64,000 nt of DNA from Marinobacter salinus (GTDB lineage Bacteria > Pseudomonadota > Gammaproteobacteria > Pseudomonadales > Oleiphilaceae). The stretch is from positions 372,001-436,000 of the forward strand of contig NZ_CP017715.1 in the NCBI RefSeq assembly GCF_001854125.1, in the 5' to 3' direction. Positions 32,021 through 43,395 of this stretch are shown here, one piece after another (position 1 is the stretch's first letter; each line of letters starts with the position of its first letter). The position numbers and the translations under genes were made by a program. The notes under the pieces are model-generated. The model made no database searches, was not told the DNA's origin, and saw only the letters and a program-made list of their open reading frames with translations.

Positions 32021-33931
32021 ATGCCCTCCATTCGATTGCTCTCGCCACGGCTTGCGAACCAGATTGCCGCCGGCGAAGTGGTGGAACGTCCCGCATCTGT
32101 TGTAAAAGAGCTTGTTGAAAACGCACTGGATGCCGGCGCCAGCCGGGTAGACGTAGAGGTTGAACAGGGCGGTGTCAAGCTTATCCGGGTCCGGGATGAT
32201 GGCAGTGGTATCACGGAAAGTGATTTGCCGTTGGCTCTCAGTCGCCATGCCACCAGCAAGATAGCCAGTCTCGATGATCTGGAAGCCGTTGCTTCTCTCG
32301 GTTTTCGGGGTGAAGCGCTGGCCAGTATCAGTTCTGTTTCCCGCCTGACTCTGACTTCCCGGACCGCGGATCAGGAAGCTGCCTCCAGGGTGGAAGTCGA
32401 AGGCCGTGAAATGGATGCCCGGATATCGCCCGCAGCTCACCCGGTCGGAACGACCCTTGAGGTCCGGGATCTTTTCTTCAACACTCCGGCGCGCCGCAAG
32501 TTTCTTCGCACCGAGAAGACCGAGTTTAATCATGTTGAAGAATGTGTGCGCCGTCAGGCCCTCAGTCGCTTTGATGCCGGGTTTACCCTGCGTCATAACC
32601 AGCGCGTGGTCCAGAGTCTTCGTCCGGCCGAGTCAGCGATTGACAAGGAGCGTCGCATTGGCGCCCTGTGCGGGCAGCAGTTTATCGACAATGCGGTGAT
32701 CATCGACGCCGAGGCTACCGGTCTGCGGTTGTGGGGCTGGGTCGCCTTGCCAACGTTTTCCCGGAGTCAGGCCGATCTGCAATACTTCTTTGTGAATGGT
32801 CGTGTTATCCGGGATCGGCTTGTGGCCCATGCCGTGCGGCAGGCGTACCGGGATGTGCTTTATAACAATCGCCATCCTGCCTTTGTGCTCTATCTGGAGG
32901 TTGATCCGGCAACGGTGGACGTCAACGTTCATCCCACCAAGCACGAAGTGCGTTTTCGTGACGGCCGGCTGGTTCATGATTTCATTTTCCGAACTTTGCA
33001 CAAGGCCTTGGCTGATGTGCGACCGGACGATCATTTACGGGGCGCGGTGGCCCAGTCATTTGGACGTGAAAACGCTGCGTCACCGGGGCCGGCAGCTGTT
33101 GGTGAGTCTGCGGAAGTCAACGCCTGGCCTGGGCAGCCCGCCGCCGGAATCCATGGCCATCCGTCCGCCCAGAATGCGGGTTATGGCGGGCAGGCGTACG
33201 CTCAGCCTCAGCAGGAGTGGCGCGCCAGTGACCAGATGGCCTTTTACAGCTCTCTGAATGCGGGAGGGGGTGTCGACGAAAGCTCACCCAATACAACCCG
33301 TGGCCCGGGTGAAGCTTTGCCGACGCCGCCAGTGGGTAGCGATGAGGAACCGCCACTGGGCTATGCCATTGCTCAGTTGCATGGCATTTACATTCTCGCC
33401 CAGAGCCGCGCCGGGCTGATCGTTGTCGATATGCATGCGGCCCATGAGCGGATAACCTATGAGCGGATGAAGCGGGCATTGGCCGAGCAGGATCTGAAGA
33501 GTCAGCCCCTGCTCGTGCCGTTATCGCTGGCGGTGAGCCAGAAAGAGGCTGCGCTGACGGAAAGTCACGGCGAGGAATTGCAGCAGTTGGGATTGCAGAT
33601 TGAGCGAATAGGGCCGGAAACTCTGGCGGTGCGTCAGGTTCCAGCATTGTTGCGCGGCGCTGATGCGGAGCAACTGGTTCGCGATGTTCTGGCCGATCTC
33701 ATTGAGCATGGTCAGAGTGATCGTGTTGAGGCAGTCACCCATGAATTGCTGGGCACTATGGCTTGTCACGGATCGGTCAGGGCCAACCGCCAACTGACAA
33801 TCCCGGAGATGAACTCACTGTTGCGGGACATGGAGGCTACGGAGCGCAGCGGGCAGTGCAATCATGGCCGGCCCACCTGGACCCTCGTTACCCTGTCCGA
33901 ACTGGACAAGTTGTTCCTGCGGGGGCGCTGA
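32021..33931 (+). CDS. mutL: DNA mismatch repair protein MutL with endonuclease motif
   Basis: Mismatch-repair coordinator, 636 residues. The GHKL ATPase has [19 protein letters not shown] and [10 protein letters not shown]. The linker (about 345-440) is proline-, glycine- and glutamine-rich. The C-terminal domain contains [12 protein letters not shown] starting at Asp470, matching the DxHA-x2-E-x4-E metal-dependent nuclease motif, and CNHGRPTW near the end. Organisms of this type usually lack MutH and use MutL's own nicking activity, unlike E. coli. The start is ATG 20 bases after the amiB stop. Confidence 0.96.
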   Translation: MPSIRLLSPRLANQIAAGEVVERPASVVKELVENALDAGASRVDVEVEQGGVKLIRVRDDGSGITESDLPLALSRHATSKIASLDDLEAVASLGFRGEALASISSVSRLTLTSRTADQEAASRVEVEGREMDARISPAAHPVGTTLEVRDLFFNTPARRKFLRTEKTEFNHVEECVRRQALSRFDAGFTLRHNQRVVQSLRPAESAIDKERRIGALCGQQFIDNAVIIDAEATGLRLWGWVALPTFSRSQADLQYFFVNGRVIRDRLVAHAVRQAYRDVLYNNRHPAFVLYLEVDPATVDVNVHPTKHEVRFRDGRLVHDFIFRTLHKALADVRPDDHLRGAVAQSFGRENAASPGPAAVGESAEVNAWPGQPAAGIHGHPSAQNAGYGGQAYAQPQQEWRASDQMAFYSSLNAGGGVDESSPNTTRGPGEALPTPPVGSDEEPPLGYAIAQLHGIYILAQSRAGLIVVDMHAAHERITYERMKRALAEQDLKSQPLLVPLSLAVSQKEAALTESHGEELQQLGLQIERIGPETLAVRQVPALLRGADAEQLVRDVLADLIEHGQSDRVEAVTHELLGTMACHGSVRANRQLTIPEMNSLLRDMEATERSGQCNHGRPTWTLVTLSELDKLFLRGR

Positions 33932-33937
33932 TCTGCC

Positions 33938-34981
33938 ATGCCCGAGCAAGAACGCCGCCCTGCTGACAAGCCGCCTGTCATCTTCCTGATGGGGCCAACG
34001 GCGTCTGGCAAAACTGATCTGGCGATTGAGCTATGCCGGCGGCTGCCCTGCGATATTATCAGCGTCGACTCGGCCATGATCTATCGCGATATGGATATCG
34101 GTACCGCCAAGCCTGATGTAGAAGAGCTGGCAGAGGCGCCTCACCGCCTGATTGATATCTGCAACCCTGCCGACACCTATTCTGCCGCGGATTTCAGGCG
34201 CGATGCACTTGCTGAAATGGCGAGTATCACCCGGGCAGGGCGAATCCCTCTGCTCGTCGGTGGGACCATGATGTACTTTAAAGCGCTCTTGCACGGAATG
34301 TCTGGGTTGCCGGGTGCCAATCATGAGCTGCGTGAGTCACTGGAGCGGGAAGCAAAGGAGAAGGGCTGGGAGGTCTTGCATCAGGAGCTTGAGGCGAAAG
34401 ATCCGGTTGCTGCCCGTCTGATTCATCCGAATAACCGCCAGCGACTGCTTAGGGCCCTTGAGGTTATACGCCTGACGGGAAAGCCAATTTCCTCGTTCTG
34501 GCAGGCGGAAAGTACAGGTTTGGGGCAACAGCAAGGGGTTGGGATTGAGGATTACACCTATTTCACCCAATGGCAGGCAGACGAAGCCACCGCGCTCCCG
34601 TATACTGTAACGCAGCTTGCTATGGCGCCGCCCGAGCGGCAAGTGCTTCACGAGAGAATACGTCTCCGCTTTCTGAAAATGCTGGAAGCAGGCTTTCTCG
34701 ATGAAGTACGGGCGCTGATGATCAGGGAAGACTTACACCCTGATCTCCCATCCATGCGGTGTGTCGGTTATCGCCAGGCGTGGGGTTATCTTGCCGGCGA
34801 ATACGACTATGACACATTTGTAAGCAAAGGCGTCGCTGCCACGCGCCAGTTGGCCAAACGGCAGTTGACCTGGTTGCGGAAATGGTCCGATGTGGGCTGG
34901 CTTGATAGCGAGGATGAATTTATCGCTGAGGCGGCCTTGAAAAAAATCAGACTACACACCACATTTAAATCTGAAATTTGA
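33938..34981 (+). CDS. miaA: tRNA dimethylallyltransferase
   Basis: Adds the isopentenyl group to A37 of tRNAs reading UNN codons, using dimethylallyl diphosphate. The P-loop is [13 protein letters not shown], followed by [16 protein letters not shown] and a [10 protein letters not shown] segment, all typical. At 347 residues it is a little longer than the E. coli enzyme; extra residues are at the ends. It starts 6 bases after mutL and precedes hfq by 33 bases, the conserved miaA-hfq-hflX order. Confidence 0.96.
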   Translation: MPEQERRPADKPPVIFLMGPTASGKTDLAIELCRRLPCDIISVDSAMIYRDMDIGTAKPDVEELAEAPHRLIDICNPADTYSAADFRRDALAEMASITRAGRIPLLVGGTMMYFKALLHGMSGLPGANHELRESLEREAKEKGWEVLHQELEAKDPVAARLIHPNNRQRLLRALEVIRLTGKPISSFWQAESTGLGQQQGVGIEDYTYFTQWQADEATALPYTVTQLAMAPPERQVLHERIRLRFLKMLEAGFLDEVRALMIREDLHPDLPSMRCVGYRQAWGYLAGEYDYDTFVSKGVAATRQLAKRQLTWLRKWSDVGWLDSEDEFIAEAALKKIRLHTTFKSEI

Positions 34982-35014
34982 CGATCTGCACTTACTAAAA
35001 ACAGGAGAACACAC

Positions 35015-35266
35015 ATGTCAAAAGGGCACTCGTTACAAGACCCTTACCTCAATGCCCTGCGCAAGGAACGCATTCCGGTTTCTATCTTTCTGGTCAATGG
35101 TATCAAGCTTCAGGGCCAGGTTGAATCTTTTGACCAGTTCGTGATTTTGCTGAAAAATACTGTCAGCCAAATGGTCTACAAGCATGCTATTTCCACCGTG
35201 GTCCCAGCTCGTAATGTTCGCATTCCGCAGCAGGCACCGGGAGGAGAAGGCGAGTCTGAAGACTGA
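35015..35266 (+). CDS. hfq: RNA chaperone Hfq
   Basis: Hexameric Sm-like RNA chaperone that pairs small RNAs with mRNAs, 83 residues, the short Pseudomonas-like form. Sm1 begins [20 protein letters not shown] with the proximal-face Gln and Asp residues, and Sm2 contains the hallmark YKHAIST. The C-terminal tail is short ([13 protein letters not shown]). The ATG is preceded by CAGGAGAACACAC. A strong terminator follows, so hfq transcripts largely end before hflX. Confidence 0.98.
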   Translation: MSKGHSLQDPYLNALRKERIPVSIFLVNGIKLQGQVESFDQFVILLKNTVSQMVYKHAISTVVPARNVRIPQQAPGGEGESED

Positions 35267-35290
35267 TCTTTCCGGTTTTCCCGGTATTGC

Positions 35291-35346
35291 CACCCGCGCT
35301 TCTGAAGAACCTGAAGGTTCGGAAGGACGCGGGTGTTTGTTTTTTT
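35291..35346 (+). terminator. Intrinsic terminator after hfq
   Basis: CACCCGCG (35291-35298) pairs with CGCGGGTG (35328-35335), extended inwards by CTTC/GAAG and GAAC/GTTC pairs, and is followed by TTTGTTTTTTT. It separates hfq from hflX, which therefore may need its own promoter or readthrough. Confidence 0.9.
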
Positions 35347-35385
35347 ACGAGGTTAACAGTCTGACTGTTTCGGAGTTGATACCAC

Positions 35386-36684
35386 TTGTTTGAACGTCCC
35401 GATGTCGGTGAAAGGGCGATTCTCGTCCACATCGATTTCACCTCCCATGATGATACTGAAGATCCGGATGAGTTCCGGGAACTGGTAACCTCTGCAGGTG
35501 TTGAGCCCGTGGCGGTGGTCACCGGTTCGCGCAAGCAACCCAGTCCCCGTCTGTTTGTTGGCGAGGGCAAGCTTGAGGAAATCCGGGATGCCATTACCGC
35601 CAATGAAGCGGACGTGGTTCTCTTTAATCACGCACTGAGCCCAAGCCAGGAACGCAACGTCGAGCGTGACCTTCGCTGTCGTGTCCTGGATCGCACGGGG
35701 GTCATCCTGGACATCTTTGCCCAGAGAGCACGGACCCACGAAGGTAAGCTTCAGGTGGAGCTTGCTCAGTTGGAGCATATGTCTACCCGTCTGGTCCGGG
35801 GTTGGACTCACCTGGAACGCCAAAAGGGCGGTATTGGGCTCCGGGGGCCCGGTGAAACACAGCTCGAAACGGACCGCCGGCTTTTGCGAGAGCGGATCAA
35901 GTCCATTCATAAGCGGCTTGAGAAAGTTCGAAGGCAGCGTAATCAGGGACGGCGTGCCCGGAAGCGTGCGGATATTCCGACGGTATCTCTTGTTGGTTAC
36001 ACCAACGCCGGAAAATCGACGTTGTTCAACCGAATGACCACTTCCAACGTATATGCTGCGAATCAGTTGTTCGCAACGCTGGATCCGACGTTGCGACGCC
36101 TGGAACTTCCAGACGTAGGTGCAGTCGTAGTGGCGGACACTGTGGGTTTCATTCGTCATTTGCCCCACAAACTGGTTGAGGCGTTCAGGGCGACGCTGGA
36201 GGAAACCACAGAAGCCACGTTGCTCCTGCATATTGTTGACTGCCATGACAGCCGTCGCGATGAAAATATTGAGCAGGTGGAAGAGGTGCTGGCAGAGATC
36301 GGAGCCAACGAGGTTCCGATGCTGCAGGTGTTTAACAAAATTGACCTGCTGGAAGATTTCACGCCCCGGGTTGAACGGAATGAAGACGGTGTGCCGGTCA
36401 GGGCCTGGGTATCCGCAGTCACCGGAGAAGGGCTGGATGGGCTGTTCGACGCCATCGTTGAACGTCTCGCGGAGGATGTGATACACCATTTTGTCTTGCT
36501 TGGTCCGGAAGACGGCAAGTTGCGGGCACTGCTCCATGAGGCAGGGTCGGTGTTGAGTGAAGAGCACCGCCAGACCGGTGATACCGTGCTGGAAGTCCGA
36601 TTGCAGAATCGGGATTGGCTGCAACTGCTCAGCCGTGCCGGAGTGAAAGAAGATTCAGTTCGTCTCGATGACCGGACTGCCTGA
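35386..36684 (+). CDS. hflX: Ribosome-associated GTPase HflX
   Basis: GTPase that binds the 50S subunit and splits stalled or heat-damaged ribosomes. An N-terminal HflX domain (1-190) with the LSPSQERNVER and GPGETQLETDRR segments precedes the G domain, whose P-loop is GYTNAGKSTLFN, with G3 DTVGFIRHLP and G4 NKID. Length 432 residues is normal. The apparent start is TTG at 35386 giving LFERPDVGERAILVHI, with GGAG 10 bases upstream; no better ATG exists before the conserved region. Confidence 0.95.
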   Translation: MFERPDVGERAILVHIDFTSHDDTEDPDEFRELVTSAGVEPVAVVTGSRKQPSPRLFVGEGKLEEIRDAITANEADVVLFNHALSPSQERNVERDLRCRVLDRTGVILDIFAQRARTHEGKLQVELAQLEHMSTRLVRGWTHLERQKGGIGLRGPGETQLETDRRLLRERIKSIHKRLEKVRRQRNQGRRARKRADIPTVSLVGYTNAGKSTLFNRMTTSNVYAANQLFATLDPTLRRLELPDVGAVVVADTVGFIRHLPHKLVEAFRATLEETTEATLLLHIVDCHDSRRDENIEQVEEVLAEIGANEVPMLQVFNKIDLLEDFTPRVERNEDGVPVRAWVSAVTGEGLDGLFDAIVERLAEDVIHHFVLLGPEDGKLRALLHEAGSVLSEEHRQTGDTVLEVRLQNRDWLQLLSRAGVKEDSVRLDDRTA

Positions 36685-36763
36685 AATAGGGCAGGCTATT
36701 GCCGGGGCGCTGATAAATCCCTAGTATTTGCAGCCATTCTACAAGTCAGGAACGGAGAGCACT

Positions 36764-37951
36764 ATGGCCTGGAACGAACCGGGTGGAAACCGTAACGACA
36801 ATGATCCCTGGGGAACCGGTGGTGGTCGTCGCGGCAATGATCAGGGGCCGCCAGACCTCGACGAGGCGCTGAAAAAGGGTCTCGACAAGCTGAATAAGAT
36901 GCTTGGCGGAAAAGGCGGTAAGTCTGGCGGGAGCGGGGGCAGCTCCGGCGGAAGTGCCGGAAGCTTTGGCGCTGTGCTTGCCATTGCCGCAATTCTTGTC
37001 GTCGGCTATGTGATTTTTCAGTCGTTCTACACCGTGAACGAGCAGGAACGCGCGGTTGTTCTTCGCTTCGGTGAGTACAACCGGACAGAAAGCCCGGGTC
37101 TGCGCTTCAAGGTGCCGTTGATTGATGATGTCACCAAGGTGCGTGTCACCAGCGTCCGAACTGCTGAGTCCAGTGGCCAGATGCTGACCCAGGATGAAAA
37201 CCTGGTAACCGTGGATCTGCAGGTTCAGTACCGTGTATCCGACGCCCAGGCTTACGTCCTGAATGTTCGTGATTCGAATCAGGCGCTGGCTTTTGCAACC
37301 GACAGTGCCCTGCGGCACGAAGTCGGCAGTTCGTCCCTGGACGATGTGTTGACCGAGGGGCGTGCAGAGCTGGCGGTCCGTGTAGAACAGCGTCTCCAGA
37401 GTTTTCTGGTTGAATATGGCACCGGCCTGGAAATTGTCCGGGTTAACGTGGAAAGCACCCAGCCACCTCCTGCCGTTCAGGACGCATTCCGTGAGGTCCA
37501 GCGCGCCCGTGAGGATGAGCAGCAGGTGAAAGAGGAAGCCGAAACTTACCGTAACAAGGTGGTTCCGGAGGCTCGCGGTCAAGCCCAACGCATGATCGAG
37601 GAAGCCAGCGCCTACAAGCAGGAAGTCATCGAACGTGCTCGCGGTGAAACATCACGTTTCCTGCAGTTGCTGGCGGTCTACCAGAATGCACCCACGGTCA
37701 CCCGTGAACGCATGTACCTACAGACCCTTGAGACTGTGCTCTCGAGCAGCACCAAGATCCTCGTGGATACCGAGAGCAGCGGCAACATGATGTACCTGCC
37801 ATTGGATCGCCTGACCCAGGGGTCCGTGTCCCGGTCTTCAGGCCAGTCATCAGGCGGCGGTAATGATCAGACTGATGTCCAGGCATTGACTGACCGGGTA
37901 ATCCAGGAGCTTCGCTCCAGGCAGGACACTAATGTACGGAGGAGCAGATAA
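36764..37951 (+). CDS. hflK: FtsH modulator HflK
   Basis: Inner-membrane SPFH/prohibitin-family protein that forms a large cage with HflC around FtsH protease. The N-terminus is rich in Gly, Asn, Asp and Ser (residues 1-67), including a GGKSGGSGGSSGGSAGS stretch, then one membrane helix (about 69-88) and a periplasmic SPFH domain with long coiled-coil helices. The ATG at 36764 has GGAG 6 bases upstream; the frame is open to 36728 but those residues are not family-like. hflC begins 2 bases after its stop. Confidence 0.96.
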   Translation: MAWNEPGGNRNDNDPWGTGGGRRGNDQGPPDLDEALKKGLDKLNKMLGGKGGKSGGSGGSSGGSAGSFGAVLAIAAILVVGYVIFQSFYTVNEQERAVVLRFGEYNRTESPGLRFKVPLIDDVTKVRVTSVRTAESSGQMLTQDENLVTVDLQVQYRVSDAQAYVLNVRDSNQALAFATDSALRHEVGSSSLDDVLTEGRAELAVRVEQRLQSFLVEYGTGLEIVRVNVESTQPPPAVQDAFREVQRAREDEQQVKEEAETYRNKVVPEARGQAQRMIEEASAYKQEVIERARGETSRFLQLLAVYQNAPTVTRERMYLQTLETVLSSSTKILVDTESSGNMMYLPLDRLTQGSVSRSSGQSSGGGNDQTDVQALTDRVIQELRSRQDTNVRRSR

Positions 37952-37953
37952 TT

Positions 37954-38829
37954 ATGGGACCTAAAGGTGTCGTGGGCCTTGCAGGCGCCCTCATTGTCGT
38001 CCTGCTGGTTCTTTCCAGTGTGTATATCATTCCGGAAACCCATCGGGGCGTGATGCTCCGGTTCGGTGAGCTGGTGGAAACGGATATTCAGGCGGGTATT
38101 CATTTCAAGGTCCCGGTGATTGATCAGGTCCGGGAGTTCGATATCCGGGTACTGACCATGGATCTTCCTTCCCGCCAGTACCTGACGGTTGAGAAGAAAC
38201 CCCTGGACGTGGATTCCTACATTGCCTGGAAGATTCTCAATGTGGATCAGTTCTACCGGGCGACCGGTGGTGACGAGTTCCGTGCCCAGTCGCTGCTCTT
38301 GTCCCGCGTGGATAACGGTCTGCGGGATGAGTTCGGTATCCGTACCATGCACGAGGTGGTTTCCGGCCAGCGCGATGAGTTGATGCATACCTTGCGGGAT
38401 CGGGTGAACGAAACGTCCGTGAAAGAGTTTGGCATCGAAGTGCTGGACGTGCGGGTTAAAGCGATAGAGTTTCCTGGCCAGGTGAGTGAAAACGTTTATC
38501 GCCGTATGGCTACTGAGCGTGAAAAGCTCGCCCAGGAATTCCGCTCACGCGGCAAGGAGCTGGCTGAGGGTATTCGTGCTGACGCCGATCGTCAGCGCAC
38601 GGTCATTCTCGCGGAGGCGTTTGCGGAATCCGAGGAAACCCGGGGTGAAGGGGACGGCCAGGCGGCGGAGATTTATGCCAACGCCTACGGTTCGAACGCC
38701 GAGTTCTACAGCTTCTACCGTAGTCTTGAAGCTTATCGGAATACCTTCTCCAGCAAGGACGACATCATGGTCATTGACTCCGAAAGTGACTTCATGAAGT
38801 TCCTTAAGGATCCCCAGGGCCCTCGCTGA
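37954..38829 (+). CDS. hflC: FtsH modulator HflC
   Basis: Partner of HflK, 291 residues: an N-terminal membrane anchor (about 5-25), then the SPFH core (starting THRGVMLRFGELVE) and a helical C-terminal region (about 175-280). The segment MATEREKLAQEFRSRGKELA is typical. The ATG follows GGAGGAG and lies 2 bases after hflK. A strong terminator at 38849 closes the hflX-hflK-hflC group. Confidence 0.96.
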   Translation: MGPKGVVGLAGALIVVLLVLSSVYIIPETHRGVMLRFGELVETDIQAGIHFKVPVIDQVREFDIRVLTMDLPSRQYLTVEKKPLDVDSYIAWKILNVDQFYRATGGDEFRAQSLLLSRVDNGLRDEFGIRTMHEVVSGQRDELMHTLRDRVNETSVKEFGIEVLDVRVKAIEFPGQVSENVYRRMATEREKLAQEFRSRGKELAEGIRADADRQRTVILAEAFAESEETRGEGDGQAAEIYANAYGSNAEFYSFYRSLEAYRNTFSSKDDIMVIDSESDFMKFLKDPQGPR

Positions 38830-38848
38830 GACCGGGAACTGTGAGTCG

Positions 38849-38882
38849 AAAAACCGGAATACCTCGGTATTCCGGTTTTTTT
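38849..38882 (+). terminator. Intrinsic terminator after hflC
   Basis: AAAAACCGGAATACC pairs perfectly with GGTATTCCGGTTTTT across a 2-base loop, with the T-run continuing to 38882. Confidence 0.93.
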
Positions 38883-39012
38883 GTGCCGGCCAACCGTGTA
38901 AAATTCTGGCGGTTTTGTTCCGGGTTTTTTCCTTCTCCGGAATTCGCCCTAAATCCTGTGTAATCCCATCGGCACATGTTGCCGGAACGGGTCTGACGGA
39001 CAACGAAATCTC

Positions 39013-40194
39013 ATGACAGTATCTGATCGCTGGTTACTGCCTGACGGGGTAGAGGACATTCTGCCGCCTCTGGCCGGACGGATCGAATCCCTGCGCCGGG
39101 ATGTAATGGATACCTGCCAGCGCTGGGGCTACCAGCTTGTAATCCCGCCGCTGATTGAATATCTCGAGTCATTGTTTACCGGTACCGGAAATGACCTCGA
39201 GCTGCAGACATTCAAGCTGACCGATCAGCTGACTGGCCGGATGATGGGGGTTCGGGCCGATATGACGCCCCAGGCAGCCCGCATTGATGCGCACACGCTC
39301 GGGCAGGAAGGTATTACCCGGCTGTGCTATGCGGGCCACGTTCTGCATACCCGACCCCGCCATATGCTGACCGGACGGACTCCCATTCAGGCCGGTTGTG
39401 AGTTGTTTGGCAGCGAGTCCGAGTCTGCAGATATGGAAGTGATCAGCCTGATGCTGGAAGCACTTCGCGTCGCCGGTTTGCCGCACGTCCATTTGGACCT
39501 TGCTCATGTTTCGATATATGAGAGCCTGATCGGTGACGGCAACTTTGACCGGGAGACCGAAGCCTCGATTTTCGACGCCATGGCCCGTAAATCTGTCCCC
39601 GAACTGGATGAATTGCTGGGCGACTGCCCCGAAAACTCCGCCGGTGCCCGATTAAGGGAGCTGGCAAGGGTTAGTGGTGGTCCGGAAGCTCTGGTTTCGG
39701 CCCGGCGAATTCTTGAGGGTGCTTCCGAAAGTCTTGATGCCGCCCTGGACAAACTGGGTCGGGTTTCAGACATGCTGGCCCGGGATTTCCCGGAAGTGAG
39801 TTTCGGTTTCGATTTCTGCGAGCTCAGGGGTTACAACTACCATACCGGTCTGGTGTTCGCTGCCTATGTGCCGGGACATGGTGATTCGGTTGCCAAAGGT
39901 GGCCGCTATGACGCCATTGGCAGTGATTTTGGCCGGGCTCGCCCGGCAACAGGTTTCAGCCTGGATATCCGTGCGCTGGTGTCTCTTGGTGAGCGGACTC
40001 AGAAATTCTCAGGGGCAGTATGGGCCCCGGCTGATCCTGACCCCGCTCTGGAGGGCGTAATCTCCGGTCTAAGAATGACCGAGACGGTTATCCGGGCTTT
40101 GCCAGAGGATAGCGGTGTTGATCCGGCAGCACGAGGCTGTGACCGGAAACTGGTTAAACAGGGCGGCCAGTGGGTCGTTGAGAAGCTGGACTGA
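39013..40194 (+). CDS. hisZ: ATP phosphoribosyltransferase regulatory subunit
   Basis: Histidyl-tRNA synthetase-like protein that activates the short-form HisG in the first step of histidine synthesis. It has the class II fold (motif 1 region starting DGVEDILPPLAGRIESLRRD; motif 2 MTPQAARIDAH; ELRGYNYHTGLVF) but is 393 residues long and lacks the anticodon-binding domain, which argues for HisZ over HisS. Its position beside purA is conserved in Pseudomonas. hisG is not in this window. No strong ribosome-binding site is visible. Confidence 0.94.
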   Translation: MTVSDRWLLPDGVEDILPPLAGRIESLRRDVMDTCQRWGYQLVIPPLIEYLESLFTGTGNDLELQTFKLTDQLTGRMMGVRADMTPQAARIDAHTLGQEGITRLCYAGHVLHTRPRHMLTGRTPIQAGCELFGSESESADMEVISLMLEALRVAGLPHVHLDLAHVSIYESLIGDGNFDRETEASIFDAMARKSVPELDELLGDCPENSAGARLRELARVSGGPEALVSARRILEGASESLDAALDKLGRVSDMLARDFPEVSFGFDFCELRGYNYHTGLVFAAYVPGHGDSVAKGGRYDAIGSDFGRARPATGFSLDIRALVSLGERTQKFSGAVWAPADPDPALEGVISGLRMTETVIRALPEDSGVDPAARGCDRKLVKQGGQWVVEKLD

Positions 40195-40270
40195 CGCCTG
40201 CCAGGCCTCAGTGAACTCATTTACAGGTAAACTTGCGAAGCGCTGATCCTCCCCGGGGCAGCCGCATTGA

Positions 40271-41575
<1,305 letters not shown>

Positions 41576-41584
41576 CCGGTACGG

Positions 41585-41620
41585 CACAAAAAAACCGCCC
41601 TGCAGGGCGGTTTTTTTGTG
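41585..41620. terminator. Bidirectional terminator between purA and cmoB
   Basis: A fully palindromic 36-base element: CACAAAAAAACCGCCCTG followed by its exact reverse complement. It can end purA (plus) and the srkA-cmoA-cmoB operon (minus), whose last stop codon is 2 bases away. Confidence 0.95.
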
Positions 41621-41621
41621 C

Positions 41622-42614
41622 TCAGGGTTTCTCGGCAATAATCGTTGCCCGTATGGGGCCGGGGTAGCCTTCGATGGTTCGTGCCGGATCGGTCGGATCG
41701 AGGAAATCCTGTAGCGAATTGAACCGCATCCAGTCGGTGCTGCGTTGCTCGGATATGGTGGTCTCGGTGACGTCTACCACCCGTGCATCGCGGAACCCGG
41801 TGCGGTCCAGCCAGCGCAGTAAAGTGTCACAGCTGGGCAGAAACCAGACATTGCGCATTTGCCCGTACCTGTCTTCCGGCATGAGGCTGTAGCCTTCGGG
41901 ACCGTCTACCACCAGGGTCTCCAGTACCAGTTGGCCACCGCGTCGCAGGGTTCCTTTAAGCTCCAGCAAGTGATCAAGCGGGGAACGCCGGTGGTAGAGA
42001 ACACCCATGGAGAAAGTGGTATCGAAAAATGCCAGGTTCTCCGGCAAGTCTTCCATTCTTACGGGCAACAGGTCCGCTGGAGCGTCGTTGAGGTAGTGCT
42101 TGACGCTCAGGAACTGGAACATGAACAGCAGGCCCGGATCAATGCCAATGACCCGTCCGGCGCCTTCACCCAGCATTCGCCAGCAGTGGTAGCCAGAGCC
42201 ACAGCCCACATCCAGTATACGACGACCAGACAGGTCGGAAAGGTAGGGAGAAACACGGTCCCACTTCCAGTCGGAGCGCCACTCGGTGTCGATGTAGGTG
42301 CCGAAGAAGTCATAAGGCCCCTTGCGCCAGGGCATCAGGCCCCGAAGCGCGGTTTCCAACTGCGCTTGCCTGGACTCTATCGGATTTTCCGTGGTCCTCA
42401 AGGCGATCGCTGAATTGTTCAGGTCCGCCTCAATATCAGGAAACTCGGGGAGTCTGTGAAGGGCGCTCAACCAGCGATCCATGTCGCCATGGGGGCTGTC
42501 ATCGAAGCGATGGGTGAGTTGCGCGCGCAGCTGTTCGGACCACGCTTCCTGCCCGGTTTGTGCAAGCTCCGTCAGCAGCGGCCCAAAATGTGTTTGCCAG
42601 TCAAAGTTAGCCAT
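41622..42614 (-). CDS. cmoB: tRNA U34 carboxymethyltransferase
   Basis: Transfers the carboxymethyl group from carboxy-SAM to 5-hydroxyuridine at tRNA position 34, giving cmo5U. A SAM-fold core holds RRILDVGCGSGYHCWRML, and the conserved GPYDFFGTYIDTEWRSDWKW lies before it. The ATG at 42614 gives the usual MANFDWQTHFGPLLTEL start and 330 residues; the frame upstream overlaps cmoA. It lies 16 bases after cmoA in the same operon. Confidence 0.96.
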   Translation of the reverse strand: MANFDWQTHFGPLLTELAQTGQEAWSEQLRAQLTHRFDDSPHGDMDRWLSALHRLPEFPDIEADLNNSAIALRTTENPIESRQAQLETALRGLMPWRKGPYDFFGTYIDTEWRSDWKWDRVSPYLSDLSGRRILDVGCGSGYHCWRMLGEGAGRVIGIDPGLLFMFQFLSVKHYLNDAPADLLPVRMEDLPENLAFFDTTFSMGVLYHRRSPLDHLLELKGTLRRGGQLVLETLVVDGPEGYSLMPEDRYGQMRNVWFLPSCDTLLRWLDRTGFRDARVVDVTETTISEQRSTDWMRFNSLQDFLDPTDPARTIEGYPGPIRATIIAEKP

Positions 42615-42630
42615 GGTTCCCAGAGTGTTT

Positions 42631-43395
42631 TCAGTCGGCCCTGATGGCCAGCATGGAGACAAAGTTGAAGCACTGGTACCAGACCAGAACCTGATCAAAC
42701 CCGGCTGAGAGCAGGCGTTGCTTGTGGGCAGCCAGGGTTTCCGGAATCAGCACTTGTTCAATCGCTGAGCGTTTCTGGCTTATTTCCAGGTCGGAATAGC
42801 CATTCGCGCGTTTGAATTCATGGTGCAGGCGGGTCTGGACCTCCTGCTCCTCAACCGATTCAAAGCGAATTTTTTCAGACAGGATCAGTGCGCCACCCGG
42901 CCGCGTTGCACCGGCGATGCGCGTCAGTAGTTCAGTTCGTTTTTCCGGTGGAACAAACTGCAGCGTGAAGTTCAGCGTTGTTACTGAGGCGTTGTTCAGT
43001 TCTGTTTCCAGAATGTCTTCGCAGCGGAGTGATACCGGCAGGGGGTTGTCGTCCAGAGCGATGTAGTGTTCGCAACGTTCGATCATGGCGCTGGAGTTAT
43101 CTACCCCAGTCAGCGTGCAATCTCCGTAGGGAATTCCATGGCGCATAGCGAGCGTCGAGGCTCCCAGTGAGCAGCCCAGATCGTAACAGTTCGAAGCGGC
43201 CTGAGCGTATTGCTCGGTAATGACCTCAATCATCGGAATGATCGTGGTATAGCCGGGAACCGAACGGCGAATCATATCGGGAAACACCCGGGCGACCGAC
43301 GCGTCAAAGCGGAAGTCCTCTGGCCGGCGTTCAGTCGCAAAGAGCCGGTCCGTCAGCTGTGCCGGAGGCCCGGAAGGGCGTCGTGGCTTACTCAT
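42631..43395 (-). CDS. cmoA: Carboxy-S-adenosyl-L-methionine synthase
   Basis: Makes carboxy-SAM from SAM and prephenate for CmoB. The 254-residue protein starting at the ATG at 43395 has the SAM-binding NCYDLGCSLGASTLAM and the prephenate-site region VFPDMIRRSVPGYTTIIPMI. A GGGGGACA precedes the start. The frame is open upstream for 87 more codons, but these overlap the neighbouring gene and are not CmoA-like. The first 8 bases overlap the end of the 122-residue hypothetical gene. Confidence 0.96.
   Translation of the reverse strand: MSKPRRPSGPPAQLTDRLFATERRPEDFRFDASVARVFPDMIRRSVPGYTTIIPMIEVITEQYAQAASNCYDLGCSLGASTLAMRHGIPYGDCTLTGVDNSSAMIERCEHYIALDDNPLPVSLRCEDILETELNNASVTTLNFTLQFVPPEKRTELLTRIAGATRPGGALILSEKIRFESVEEQEVQTRLHHEFKRANGYSDLEISQKRSAIEQVLIPETLAAHKQRLLSAGFDQVLVWYQCFNFVSMLAIRAD

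Noticed and set aside
35353..36624. A 423-codon open frame antisense to hflX
   Set aside because: It is a shadow of a GC-rich coding sequence; hflX has all GTPase motifs and the antisense product has no recognisable domain.
36890..36970. A Gly/Ser-rich repeat in hflK taken as a possible tandem repeat or selfish element
   Set aside because: It is a normal disordered, low-complexity N-terminal region of HflK proteins with no exact nucleotide repeat unit.
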